DNA of 64,000 nt from Pseudoscleropodium purum (lineage: Eukaryota > Streptophyta > Bryopsida > Hypnales > Brachytheciaceae): positions 18,643,063 to 18,707,062 of the forward strand of contig OZ017795.1 in NCBI GenBank assembly GCA_963969395.1, given 5' to 3'. Of the stretch, positions 36,130 to 47,825 are shown one piece after another. The notes beneath the pieces are model-generated. The model saw nothing but the letters and a program-made list of their open reading frames with translations. It was not told the origin of the DNA and made no database searches. The position numbers were made by a program, and so were the translations under genes. How positions within the stretch are numbered: the stretch's first letter is position 1; every line of letters starts with the position of its first letter.

Positions 36130-36378
36130 AAGTTAGATTGTTTGTTTGTTTTGTTTTGTTTGTTACATTGAGATCTCCTGAATCATGCGTCTACCATTCG
36201 CTTGTTTGGTATCTTCAAAAATCCGTCAGTGAGGAAGGGTGCACGGGCTTGATTTCGTGGTGATCTGACCTAAGGCATGAAAATTATTGAATTTTGAAGT
36301 TTTTATGAATTAAAAAAATTAGAAAATTATTTTCTCTTTTGTTTTAACCATGGCAACAATACGGGGTACACTTGTGAG
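36130..36378 (-). repeat. SINE-sized dispersed repeat R4, copy 2
   Basis: Same layout as copy 1, adjacent and in the same orientation. On minus it runs from GTGTACCCCGTATTGTTGCC through GAAAATAATTTTC to GGAGATCTCAATGTAACAAA and an AAC-rich tail. Confidence 0.65.
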
Positions 36379-38199
36379 ATGAAGCATGAGATAATTGGAA
36401 GATTTTATAATGCATCACTTTTATAAAATTTAAAACTTGGCATACATGATGTGTTCAGATTTGAGATAACAAAATACATTTCGAGAAAGATTCATACTAG
36501 CAAAAATATCTCCAATGCATTTGTGATAAATTAACTCTTTAATGTTTATTTTGAAAGTCACTAAAATTATGTAATAACTCAATGCACACCATTGTAGATA
36601 TCAACTTTATGTATGCATTTTTTGATGCTATTTTCTTAAGAATATTATATAAAGTGGGGCATTCTTCTACATTTCCAACAAGGCAATTTGCGAAAGAAAC
36701 AAGTTAGTCTTTAGTGATTTATATCATCATTTTATTTCTCTAAAGAAAGTATATTGTTTAAGACCTGAAGGACTTGTTATTCTTGATGAATATGTCTATA
36801 CCTACATGTAAGCATTTATTCATTTAGTTTTGATGAATAATGGAAAAATTATGAGGAATTTTATTTTTGCAAACAATCATAAAATCTTCAAGAAAAATAT
36901 CATAGCATGTTCACTTTTTGATTCAATTTTCACGACATTTGAAAACTAAAAAGTGTACAAGGTTTTTATGTTTCACTATAACATTCCTACAATTTAGATT
37001 AGTAATTTGTGAATTTATATAGTTAGATTTTTTAGCCATATATTTTTTTCTGTCATCTTGTGCATCTATTTATACAAGGGTTTTCTTAAGAATGAAAATC
37101 AAATTTCATATTGTTGATTCCCCCCTGATTTTTAATTCCATTTTCTAAGATAACATTATATTTTTTATGTTGTAGAAAGTAGGATTTTAAATAAATGTAT
37201 TGAAAGTTTAACCTTTTCTAGTATTGAAAAAAATCTATTATCTAATTTTTAACATAACACTCCTACCAATGTTGAGGAAGTAGGCAATGAAAATTAGTGT
37301 AGAAATAAAAAATACATGTTTAGTATAAGATCTTATACATGGAATTTGCAAAAGAAATTATAGTTTTGTCCACTCTACTTTTTTTTTTAAATGTACAATC
37401 TTGCATCTATCTTTGTTAAAAATATGTACTCTAGGAGTAATTTATTTAGAGCTCGTCACCTTAGGAAAAAACAAACCTTAAATTCTTAAAGTGATGGTCA
37501 CGAGTGATGAGTATCAAAAATCAATACTAAATTGTCATATTCAGTACCATGAATCCTAAAATAAAAACATCTATTACCATTCAATATACATTGATAAGTA
37601 TATATGGAATCAAAAATACAACTAGTAATTATTTTTTTAGTATAGACAAATGATAATCGTTAATATTCAAAAATTCAAAAAATATATTTTCTATACATTT
37701 TCAAGAATATTCAATAGGTGCATGTTTGAAGCGCTTTGAGAACAAGACCCAAAATAATTTACTTAAAAGTGTGTTACTTCATTTTGGAAGGACGTGGGCC
37801 CCTCTACAACCAAGGTAGAGTCACTCCAATGCTCTAATTATTGGTCCAACACATACTTTCTTTGAGTTTCTTCCTTCCAGAACGACGTGGGTCTCTACAA
37901 CTAAGGTGATTACCCCTGTATTCTGATTATTGGACCAATAGGTGCGTTCTTGGTTTCCACAGCTAACAATGAAAGCCATCTATCGAACCTTTTCCCGTCG
38001 GCAACATCCTTGCCAGATTAACAACCACAAAGCCCCTATTTACACCACCGTCAAATAGTTTGAGGTCAAACTGATAAACACTTCATTTAATAGTCCTATT
38101 TGACCAAAGAAAAAAAGGGGGAGGGGGGGGTGAAACGGAATCTAGAAGTTCTATACTCCTTTACTTACTTCCAAAAACCTTTAGACAAGAATCTCAAAT
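36379..38199. other. AT-rich intergenic stretch with R5 repeat
   Basis: No gene is seen. The last part (37786-37990) carries the R5 repeat units. The G-run at 38117-38130 marks the change towards the GC-richer stretch that follows. Confidence 0.5.
37786..37990. repeat. Dispersed repeat R5, two tandem diverged units
   Basis: Two units of about 90 bp (starting near 37787 and 37876) share GACGTGGG, CTCTACAAC, AAGGT and ATTATTGG followed by ACCAA or TCCAA. The following AACAATGAAAGCCATC matches the same place in the copy at 5605-5730. Confidence 0.6.
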
Positions 38200-40340
38200 G
38201 TCGGTTTTGTAAAATAGGGTCAGGGCCACACTGTCGCTAGATGGTCTATTGAGACCAGACTCTACGTAGGCTTGCCTCCTACCCTGGAGCTTTCCTGCAC
38301 TCAGAGATCCCACCACGTCGCAGAGCCACGTGTCAGACGGCGACGGTTATCCACCCTGATTCCGAGTCCAGGAGGGGGAATGAAGGCAGGTGGCGACAAA
38401 ATCGGGGGCCCATTACCGTACGGAATAAAATAACGAATACACCGCCCTGTAGGAAGTGGTCTACACCCCCGTACACTGATGGGTAATAATAACAAAAATA
38501 ATAATAATAACAAGGCCTTCCAAAGGCTGCAGTACCAAATTGAAAAAAATGAAATCTAGATACTTATTACATAATTACAGTATAAGGTACTGAAAGGTAA
38601 GGTACCGGGAGGTGTGTTTTTTCGAGTGAATTTTTGGTAATAACCGATGCCAAATTTTTAATAGGGAATATTTGGCGAGATGTTATTATTAATTTTTTCT
38701 CAGCAGATGAAATTGTAAAATACTTGAGATGGTATCGCTCTATTTTGAATGAATGTGCATTCATTTTTTTGGATATATTATAAATTTCCCCCATTTTCAT
38801 GGATGTAAATGGCTTCATCACTCCAATGAAGATCACTTTGTATAGGCCAAGGCGAATTGATCTCTTTGTTGACCTGTAGTTTATCTCTAGGAAAGACACT
38901 AGAATTTCTTATTTGCAGCCACATGTTCCAAGTTCAGGAGGAGAAGTAAAGAAATGCTAGTAGTAGCCAACCCATTTCCAATTACTTAAGCAATTATGCA
39001 TATTTAGAGCAAAAAATTCTCAAGTGGAGAAATTTTTCCATATATAGAAATAGAATTTAGAAAGATTCCACATTATCTTTTTTCAAAACTTTATCCCTCA
39101 AAACATAATTACTATGAATTTCTTTAATTGAAGATTGTGTTCAACCTATTCCTATCATCCAAGTCTTCTTATTTCTAACCATGGATTGATTGTAAGATTG
39201 ACCAAATCCACACTCAATCATAATGCACCATAATTGCATTTGAAACTATGCCATAATTAACAACTATTTTTTCCTACTTTCTCCTCCTAATTAGAAAGAG
39301 AATAGCCCATATAATGGGAATAGGTCCCTAGTTAGAAATGGTTCAGTTATCCTACAAAAAAAATCCGGTACAAATTATAGAGGTAGTTTTTTTACAATTG
39401 TTTTTGGTTGGAGGCAATGAGGGAGTCAAATCTTCCTAGCCCTTTGGCTACACTACCTCAAATAAAATAAAAATAAAAATAAATAAAAAAACTAGCTACC
39501 TCACCAAGCTAGGGAGGATTGACCTTTCTATTGCCCCACTAAAGGATAAACATCAAAATTGTCTCCTATATTGAGCTACTTAAATTTTGTATTTCATGAC
39601 CTCGAGCTAATTTGGGGTCTTCGATTACAAATATGAATTCAGAATTTACAAATTTTTATCATACGTGGAAAATAGAAAAATTCCAGTGTTTTCTACAAGG
39701 GTAAAAACATGGTTCAACAGAGGGGTCAATCCTCCCTGGCGCACCTTACCAGGGGTGAAGTTAACATAACAGGACCTGACTGTACCGCCCCAGGCGTGGT
39801 GGAGCCCCGTGTCCCACTCATTTGCTGACGTGTTCCTGGGACAGACCGCGCATGGGAAACACGTCGCCAATCACGGGCTGCCTGATTTCCCGGCATCTTC
39901 CGTGCCTTGCCCGCCCCCACCTCTCGGTCCGGTCCGGTCCCACCCCCTCCCCCCCACGGTGGGTCGGTGGTCCGATTTTACCGACCACCAGGCAGACAGG
40001 CAGGCAGGGAGGCAGGCGGGCAGGGAATTTGCGAGGTTGGACCGCCGCTGCTGGGCCACGCGTGGGGCATGTTGGCAAGCTTGCAATTGCATCAATCACC
40101 GACTTTGCTTGGGGGCCATCACTCCACCCACGCCACTCTTGTGTGGACCACTGACCACAGCTTTCTGGCTTTCCAAGCGCCGGGTTTACACGAGCAGGTT
40201 GGACCGTGGAGGGAGGGAGGGAGGGCGTGGACTTCCATGTGGTGTCGGAATTGGAAAAAAAACAAAACCAACATTTTTTTCAAGTTTTTTGGGATAGGAA
40301 TTTGGCTTTCACTAAGGTCTATGATGTTTTTTTAAACTTC
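38200..40340. other. GC-richer islands without a supported gene
   Basis: Two GC-rich blocks (about 38200-38520 and 39640-40250) flank AT-rich DNA. The first holds a G-box core, GCCACGTGTCAG, near 38330. The second has C-runs, CAGG repeats (about 39990-40025) and an inverted repeat GGTGGTC/GACCACC (39966-39989). ORFs of 60-160 codons occur in almost every frame but are compositional, overlap each other and show no domain. These could be a promoter or CpG-rich remnant of a lost gene. Confidence 0.4.
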
Positions 40341-40352
40341 GACTAGTGTACT

Positions 40353-40605
40353 TTGCATCGTCGCCATGGTCAAAATAAAAAGTAAAAACGTAATTTTCTA
40401 CTATTTAAGATCCAAAAATAATTCCAAAATCTATGAGTAGTCTATACTAAATGTTTGAATGCCACGAAGCAAAGCTCATGTATGGTCCCTCCTTGCCAAG
40501 GAATTTTTTTATGGTACTAAGAATGCAACCGAGGGACGCGTGATTTTGGAGATCTCGATGTAACAAACAAAATAAAAACAAACACAACAAACACGTCTAA
40601 CTTAA
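40353..40605 (+). repeat. SINE-sized dispersed repeat R4, copy 3
   Basis: Plus-strand copy beginning CTAGTGTACTTTGCATCG and GCCATGGTCAAAATAAAA and ending GGAGATCTCGATGTAACAAA with an ACAAACACAACAAAC tail. It is inverted relative to the copies at 35912 and 36130. Confidence 0.7.
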
Positions 40606-43600
40606 GGTATGTATGGATATGAGTAATAAGGGAGAAACTACCGATTTTAGGAGTACCTTTGACATGTCAAATGTAACCCTTCAAATGACATTCCTTTTGT
40701 TTGGTAGATAATTAGTCCAAGGGAGAATTAAAAAATGCTCCTTGAAATAAGCAAGCATGGGTCTTGTTTGCATGCCAAAAAAAAATTCGGTCATGGCATG
40801 CAAAATTGAATGGTATTGTGGCTTTGTAGCCTAAATGTAGTGCTTGACAAGCCATATTCAACCGACAAGACTCTCCAAAAAGTCTTTTCAAAAGAGGGAT
40901 CATCTTCCAATAGCTTAAATTATTGAATGGATTGACAATCGTAATAGTTTCAAAAAACCTTCTTCATTCTTGAATGCATCGAAGTTCCAAATGGCTCAAA
41001 GTTGGTGTCATTGGAAAGATGATAAAATTTCACAATTGATTGAAAAAATAAAATTTTGAAAATGGAAAAAATTCACCTACAAATGGCAATTGAAAATAAT
41101 TATGGACAATTTTGTCTACCTAATAAATCCCAAAGCATTGACCAATCAAGTTCTATTTTTTTCTTCTGAAAATTGCTCCAAAATTTACAAATAAATTATC
41201 AATTAAAAAACACTGTCACCTCTCTTCACCAAATGACTTGTCATTGACTTTCAATATACTTCTATAGATCCCCAAACCACACATATAGCATGCCAACAAT
41301 GAAAGAACTGCCTTCTTCTTAAATGTAAAATTTCAACTAACAAGATACAAGAACAAGGATGGTTCACCAAACTCCACTTGGGATCTTGAGTACTAACCTA
41401 GGAGGATTTGATAATAGTCTTTGCATTTGCTATGAAGTAGGTATAGATGGAGCACATACACATGTTGTAGAAGGTTCATTATTTGTAACTTTAGCCTGGC
41501 TAAAATCTAAAAATAGTCAAGAAGCAAGTCTTGATCATTTGGACAAAAGGTGATGCTCTAAGGTTGTAAATCTACATGCATTGACAAATCAAATTGTTTT
41601 TGTGCCATATCTAAGCATTATATATGGCCACAATTTACTAATTTTAGAAGGTTGGATATACTAAGGCTTGACTAAATTTTTTCTTTGTTTATTTTAGAAA
41701 AATAATAGATAATAAAAAAATTCTTTTTCATATAAACTTATTTGAGACTTTTTCAAAATTATTGCTAGTCTTCCACTTGATTTAAAGAGCAATGTGATGC
41801 ACTCTCACACATTATTGTACTTTGATTTGTGAAAACTATTCAATTATGGCTTCTATACACAACTTGACATTTTGGAGATATGCAAGAACATTTGTATCGT
41901 TAGGAAGAGTTGAGTATAAAAAAGAAATGCCAAAATCCTTTGGCTATTTAGAACCCAAAAGCCAAGATAGAAAGACTTAGAAAAAATAACTAAGCAAAAT
42001 TAAGCTAAATAGTCTTTCTTTATTGGTGATTTTGTGAATTGATTGTCTTGGAGTACTTTTTTAAAATGGTCAATAGAATCATTATGTAAAATAAAGTTTT
42101 ACATATGTGTTTATATCATTATTTTGATTATTGTCAATTTTATGCCACATAATCAATAAGACAATGTGCCATCCTTGAAAGTAACAACCTTCCAACTTTG
42201 TACTATTCACATTCCTAGATTTGTTCAAATTTGCAACTTTGAAGATCAAGTATGAATTGTGCATATGTTTTTGTCTTCCTTCAATCTTCATATCTCTTAT
42301 TTAATAATTCTATTGCTTGGTTTAATTAAAGGTGCAATTAGACTATTGGAGGTGGGTTTTCACTCCATTGATCACAATGTTACTCACTTCTCAATGTATA
42401 CTCATACCAAGGCTAGAAACATGAAATGAAAGAGGTTAAGGTCTCAAACTTGATTAAACTCTTAGCACTAGAAGAACAAATCTTTATTGTTATCCAATTA
42501 GATGGTGGAGGGTTATATTTGAAACTCTTAGAGGTAATATTTGTACATATGGGATTACAATTTTTAAAACAATTAATTGTTGAAAGGGAATGGTGAAGAT
42601 ATTTAAACCCTATGGGTGTAGTGGAATCTTTTTAATTTGTTCCTTGGTCATCCCTTGAAGCTAGCATTTCTACTGTTGTATGAACCGATTTTCACTTGTG
42701 AGGAATATTTATTTCGATACAAGTTGTATTCTGAGCTTTTGTCAATTATATGTGGTTAAAATTTACAATCCACCTTTTTCCATCTTTGGTGTAAATACAC
42801 CCTCACAATTGTAAGAAAACATAAGGTCTATCAAACCATCAATTAGTTTCATCTTTCAAGTGAACTTCTATACCTCTCATTGTGTAAATATAATTGATTT
42901 GGTTGAAGATTTGAATTCAAAAATGTGTAATTACTTTATGAAAGTAGAAATAATTCATAAAATTTCAAATATACACCTTTGGGACTTAAATGTTAACTAG
43001 AAGATGGAACAAGGGATGACTTTGTTGACATTCAATAGAGAGGAAATTCGAAAATATGTGAGGATGTTTGAGGGCTAACAATGGATACATTGCTTAAATG
43101 CTTTTTTGAATAATTTCATATTATTGTAACTATATTAAAACAAAGTATACTACACCTTGAATCATCTAAAAAATCATTTGAGTGTTTTTCCTATCATTAA
43201 ACAATCCAAGTGTTGTCAGATCTAATTAGAAAAAGAGATTCTAGATTCTTATAGCATTAATGCATTTTTGGGACACTAGAAGAATAAAATATGAATTTTC
43301 AAATTATTCAAGAAAAGATACTTCAAATTACCTTGGTATAACATTGTTCACAAAGTTTATATCTGCCTTTGTAACTTAAAAGCAAAGGAAAAAAAAAAAA
43401 TCTAGAAATGGTCTTTTGAAAGTTGAGGTGGCTAAATCTCCTATGCTCATAGAAAAAATGATTTAAAAATTTTGAGCCTGTATATTTGGATCTTCAATAA
43501 TTTTTTGGAGTCCCATCTACTTTGTTAATTCCTAAAGGCCCAAGACACATTTTGAGTATAAATTGTCAAAAATTGCTTCTTTTTAGGATTGTAAGAAAAA

Positions 43601-44799
43601 AATGAAAAAGAACTATTTTTTGAAACTCAACTCTATAACTTATTGTAGACTAGTAAGGAAATGAGTGGAAAAACTTTGCCTATATAGATTAAAAGATCAT
43701 AGTGTTTGAAGTTAGAAGATTTTTTATCCAACCTTGTTTAATAGGGTCAATAGACTTTAATTCTTCCTAGAGAGATTCTTGCATTGCATATGAGATTTTT
43801 TTGACAATTGCATTATGTACTATACTAATTACATGCCTACCAAATTTCAAAGGTATTTTACCTTTATTGCTTGAAGCTACTTATCTTGGTTAGAAAACTT
43901 TGGGCAAGATAACTTTAGATTTGGGCACTCGATTGAAAAAAAATGATATTCTTGAGTGATATTCTCAACAAGGTAATACATATCCACACCTTCTGACAAA
44001 ATTTCAAAAAGATTCATTCAAAATTAACTTCATAAAAATCTACCCAATAGAACAACCAATTGTCTTCAAGTGGTTAAGAATTTGAGGAAGACTTTATTGA
44101 ATAAAAGTTGTATGTTTCAGTCTATTTAAAAAATTCCCAAGTCAAGATTAAGGTGTGAAATAATGTTATTTCAAATTGTTTCTAAGTATTTCAAGGAAGT
44201 TGTTATCCATTCACTAAATCTTCAAGAATGATTAGAGTTTATAGGATGATGACATTTCTCAGGGTAGAAAGGAAGCTTGAAGAAAATCATGATTTTGTAG
44301 GGCTTTCATACAACCTCAACTAATAGTGGCATCAACACTTTAGGTACAAAATATGATTATTTGAGACAGATTTACTTGGAAGTTTATAGTTATCACAAAT
44401 TGACATATCCTACTTGAAGGTTAGATTCGACATAAATTAAGTCATTTTTGTAAAAAATAAGTACCACATGTCATCTTGTGATTGGTGTGAGGTGACATGG
44501 ACCCTTGAGAATTTGACCCTTAGAAATTCAATTTTGGCACCTGAGTGCCAACTACTTTATCACAGGATTAATAACATTGTTCAATAGTGAGGGAGGGTCT
44601 TTCTCCACCGTCTCTGTACCAAGAACTAATTCCTTGGTACACTGGCCCACAATTTACAGCAAGCTTCAATTCAAGATGTTGTACATTTAAAGGAGACTCC
44701 ACCTCCATTCATGGGTAGCAATGAGTTCTCTGCCATGAAGCTCAAGAATGGTATGCAATCATCTGCGCAATCCTTACATTCTTTTCAGTTATATTATTC
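40606..44799. other. AT-rich intergenic stretch, no gene seen
   Basis: About 4.2 kb with only short ORFs (for example 40712-40903 minus, 41359-41553 plus, 42082-42291 minus) that lack recognisable motifs. No repeats with clear boundaries were identified. Confidence 0.5.
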
Positions 44800-47570
44800 G
44801 ACATGTGCAATCTTTACTATCTTTACAGCTACTTTATTCGACACACAATAAATAACAGAAATCATTCATAAATGATAGGTAATTCAAATAAGGATTTTCA
44901 TTTTTAAGTGCTGATATGTCATCAGGTTTGAATGTTCAAAACAATTACCATCTGCTGTAGATCTGTATTGCTGCCAGACAGAGATTACAAAAAAGAAGTC
45001 CACAAGACACATGATTTTGTCATGAGCGCGTGAATTTCAAAGTTGCAGCGTGGGTTTCCTGTTCCTACTCTGCTACAATGCTAATTCTAATTTTTGTTTA
45101 CTCCAAACTCCAAAAGTCACATCAATCCGATCCTCACAACATACAGAACGAGTAACTACACGGATAGACACAATGAACCAAAAATGTTCAGTCTAAAAAG
45201 GCTACAAAACAAACCTTACAACTGAACCGGCAAGCAAAACATGGGCCAAATCCAATATGGGTGTCAGAACTCGTGATTCCTGCTCCACGCTCCACGCTCC
45301 ACGCTTTGCAGGGTCGTTAGTCGTTACCAATTTGAACAAAAATTCTTTCTTCAAAAGACTAGCTCCCCTCTAGAGTTTTCGAAAGTCAGTCTGAAATCGC
45401 CGTCATGTGAGGGCCAATTCTGACATCCCCAATGTGCCCTGGCTACTGGGAGCTCGCATAGTCAGTCAACCAGTCGAAAGATTCTACGTTACCTCCAACT
45501 CATATTTTCTGATCCTGCAGACTATCTATTCGCATTCCGACAGCAAATCTACCTGGGCGGCATCTCAAATCGGACCTTAGATTTTGGTGGCAGATTAACA
45601 CTTGCTTGCAATCGTGACTGCTTACTGGAATTCATCAAATGTTGATAGTCTAATCCGGTAAATAAAGTACTGGAGATGGGTCTTCCGAGGAAAAATAGTG
45701 AGAACAATCGGGCTGTGACTGGCAGAAATCGTTCTACACTGATGATGGATCACGAAAGAATTAACACATAGTAAAATATTCATGTACGAGGATGGAAATT
45801 CAGGAAAGTAAATTCAGCCTCAGAAAGATGAGTTGAATTACAATATTCAATTCCAAAGTGGCTACAAATAGACACGATTGTGTCAGAAGAGTTTGTGGTG
45901 GTGGTGGTGAATACCTGACATACAGGGACACAAATCAGTGGTACTTTACATTCATTTTAGGAATGGCCGGAGTCCTATCACTGGCCCCAGCTATCTGCTG
46001 GGAAGTCGCCAGCAACGGATTTTGCAAAAAGCTGCAACATGAATCGAGATAATTGGGTTGCTCTCTTCTTAGCCGAAATCATGGCCGCTGATAAGCCTCT
46101 GTTGCCATAGATTCCAGGCCACTCGGACCGCATCACTGGAATGAAGGCCTTAGAAACACATTTCTGGAAAAGGAACACAGGTCAGCGCAAAAAAAGAGTC
46201 CTTCACCAACATGAAGAACAAACTAACAACATCACCACCACTGAAAATCAAGGCAAAACACGAACGGACCTTATTTGCAGCGGACAACACAGAATAATTG
46301 TTGAAGAACACCGACAAGCATTGCTGCAACCTGCAACACTAGGTGAGGCAAAATTTACTCACTTTGCATTGAACACTTCAACACATACATCGAGATATAG
46401 GGAACGACATTGCAGCAGCACAGCAAGCGCCGTGAAACGTCCAAACAGGACCATGCACATCTGGAAGAGTAAAGGATTGCCGATAAAAAACAAACAAACA
46501 ACATCGGAGAGAACTGAAGATAGGACGACATAATCCAACAGAGAGGAAGAATCGAACTCCAGAAAAATAGAAAATATTCAACAAGACGGTAAATCACACT
46601 AAAACACGGACACATACAGGCCCGAGAAAAACACATACTGGGAAAATGGTGAACGGCTTCGAATTTGAAGAGGGATTTCGGAGGTCAAGCGAAGAGGTCA
46701 GTAGGCACGGGCGACACATGAAGTCAAACATTCGCACGAAGTACAGGCTGAACAAGGTTTCCAGATTCGACAACCAACCTGGGAGAAATCTCCAAATCAT
46801 CGTTGAAGTACAAACGCAAAAGCTTGGAGAGGATAACGTCTTCAATGGACTGAATTTCTTGGAAAAGCTTACTCTGCAGCAATAGTTTCGCAAATCCTTC
46901 GGCAACCAGACTTCGGGGAGTTTCAGGCTCCTCAACTAAATCATCACCCAGATAGTTCCACAATCCAACAACGAAACCAGGAGCTCCAGCAAAGGCCGAC
47001 GCATTGCAAGGACCAAATCTCCTTCGACACCATATGCACAGTTCTCTGCGGGTGCCTGCAGACGACACGAAGCCACTGGTTAGGAGATCAGGCAGACAAA
47101 TAGGACGTTCGAAAAGGACAGGTCAGCTGGTGTGGGGGAGAAAGAGTGAGACACGCACGAATACCTGGGACCCGAGGGGGCAAGGCTCAGGAAGTCCCAG
47201 ATCAGGGTCAATTCCAACGGCTCGATCCAAACTGCTGGCTCCGTGGCAAAGGATCAGATCGAAGACGGCCTTAACCGCCATGTTCTGCACGATTGAATTA
47301 CCACTCGACATAGACAGCCGTAGTTGCCGAATGACTGATGAGGTCGGTGTTGTTGCCAACTGACCAAACAGTCCCAAGCACCGAATGCCAGATTTTCGAA
47401 CCTCAGGGTGGACATGTTTGACCTGAAAGTGATACACCACACGCAATTAGCTGTGAAGGTTCAGGGTGACGAAAGCTACCACAGTCGCAGCACTAATTGC
47501 TACATCGCGAAAAAAATGCAGCAATGCCGGAACGTAACGAAAGCGCCAGATTTTTGAGGTGTTGGGGAAA
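44800..47570 (-). repeat. Partial tandem duplication of the CAP-G 3' half and flank
   Basis: This segment is collinear with 54812-59490. Anchors include AATGCTAATTCTAAT and GTTTACTCCAAACTCCAAA in the 3' flank (45080 and 55097), TAGACACGATTGTGTCAG (45869 and 55190), the four exons at 45963-47422, and GCAATTAGCTGTGAAGGTTC (47443 and 59362), after which similarity fades. Compared with the intact copy it has about 700 bp of extra DNA (about 45135-45840). It lacks most of the last exon and exons 13-16. Confidence 0.88.
45963..47422 (-). pseudogene. Truncated condensin CAP-G pseudogene (exons 9-12)
   Basis: Exon copies lie at 47165-47422 (exon 9, 258 bp, intact), 46779-47055 (exon 10), 46270-46330 (exon 11, 61 bp, intact) and about 45963-46163 (part of exon 12). 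Splice sites are kept. Exon 10 has lost 10 bp relative to the intact gene (277 against 287 bp, near 46950), which shifts the frame before GDDLVEEPETPRS. Exon 12 has one extra A in its A-run (near 46025), which shifts it again. Exon 12 then breaks off and is joined to sequence from the 3' end of the gene near 45963. Introns are also near-identical to the parent, so the copy arose by DNA duplication, not retroposition, and is fairly recent. It lies just downstream of the TGD4-like gene on the same strand. Confidence 0.92.
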
Positions 47571-47825
47571 CCTGTATGGTTAAAGAAGAAAAAACAAGAA
47601 AAACAAGAGAGGCATGAAATAGTTTATGCACATCCCTGTAGTCGGCAAGAACCTCTAACTTGAGATATGAAACTCAAGATATACTCTCAGAAATTGCCAG
47701 TTCCGAGAACACAATTCAATTCATGTTCATGATGACTCAAAAGAGCAGAGTAGGAAATTGGACATTCTTGAGACGCTCAGAACACCGCACCTGTAACAAC
47801 ATATCTTTGAGCAAGGTCATCCACC

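Noticed and set aside
39809..40297. 162-codon plus-strand ORF and its overlapping partners
   Set aside because: Open frames exist in nearly all six frames because of high GC and few stops; the peptides are Pro/Arg/Gly-rich, share no domain and have no splice or UTR support.
46646..46885. Plus-strand ORF over the CAP-G pseudogene exon 10
   Set aside because: Antisense to an exon with clear homology and splice borders.
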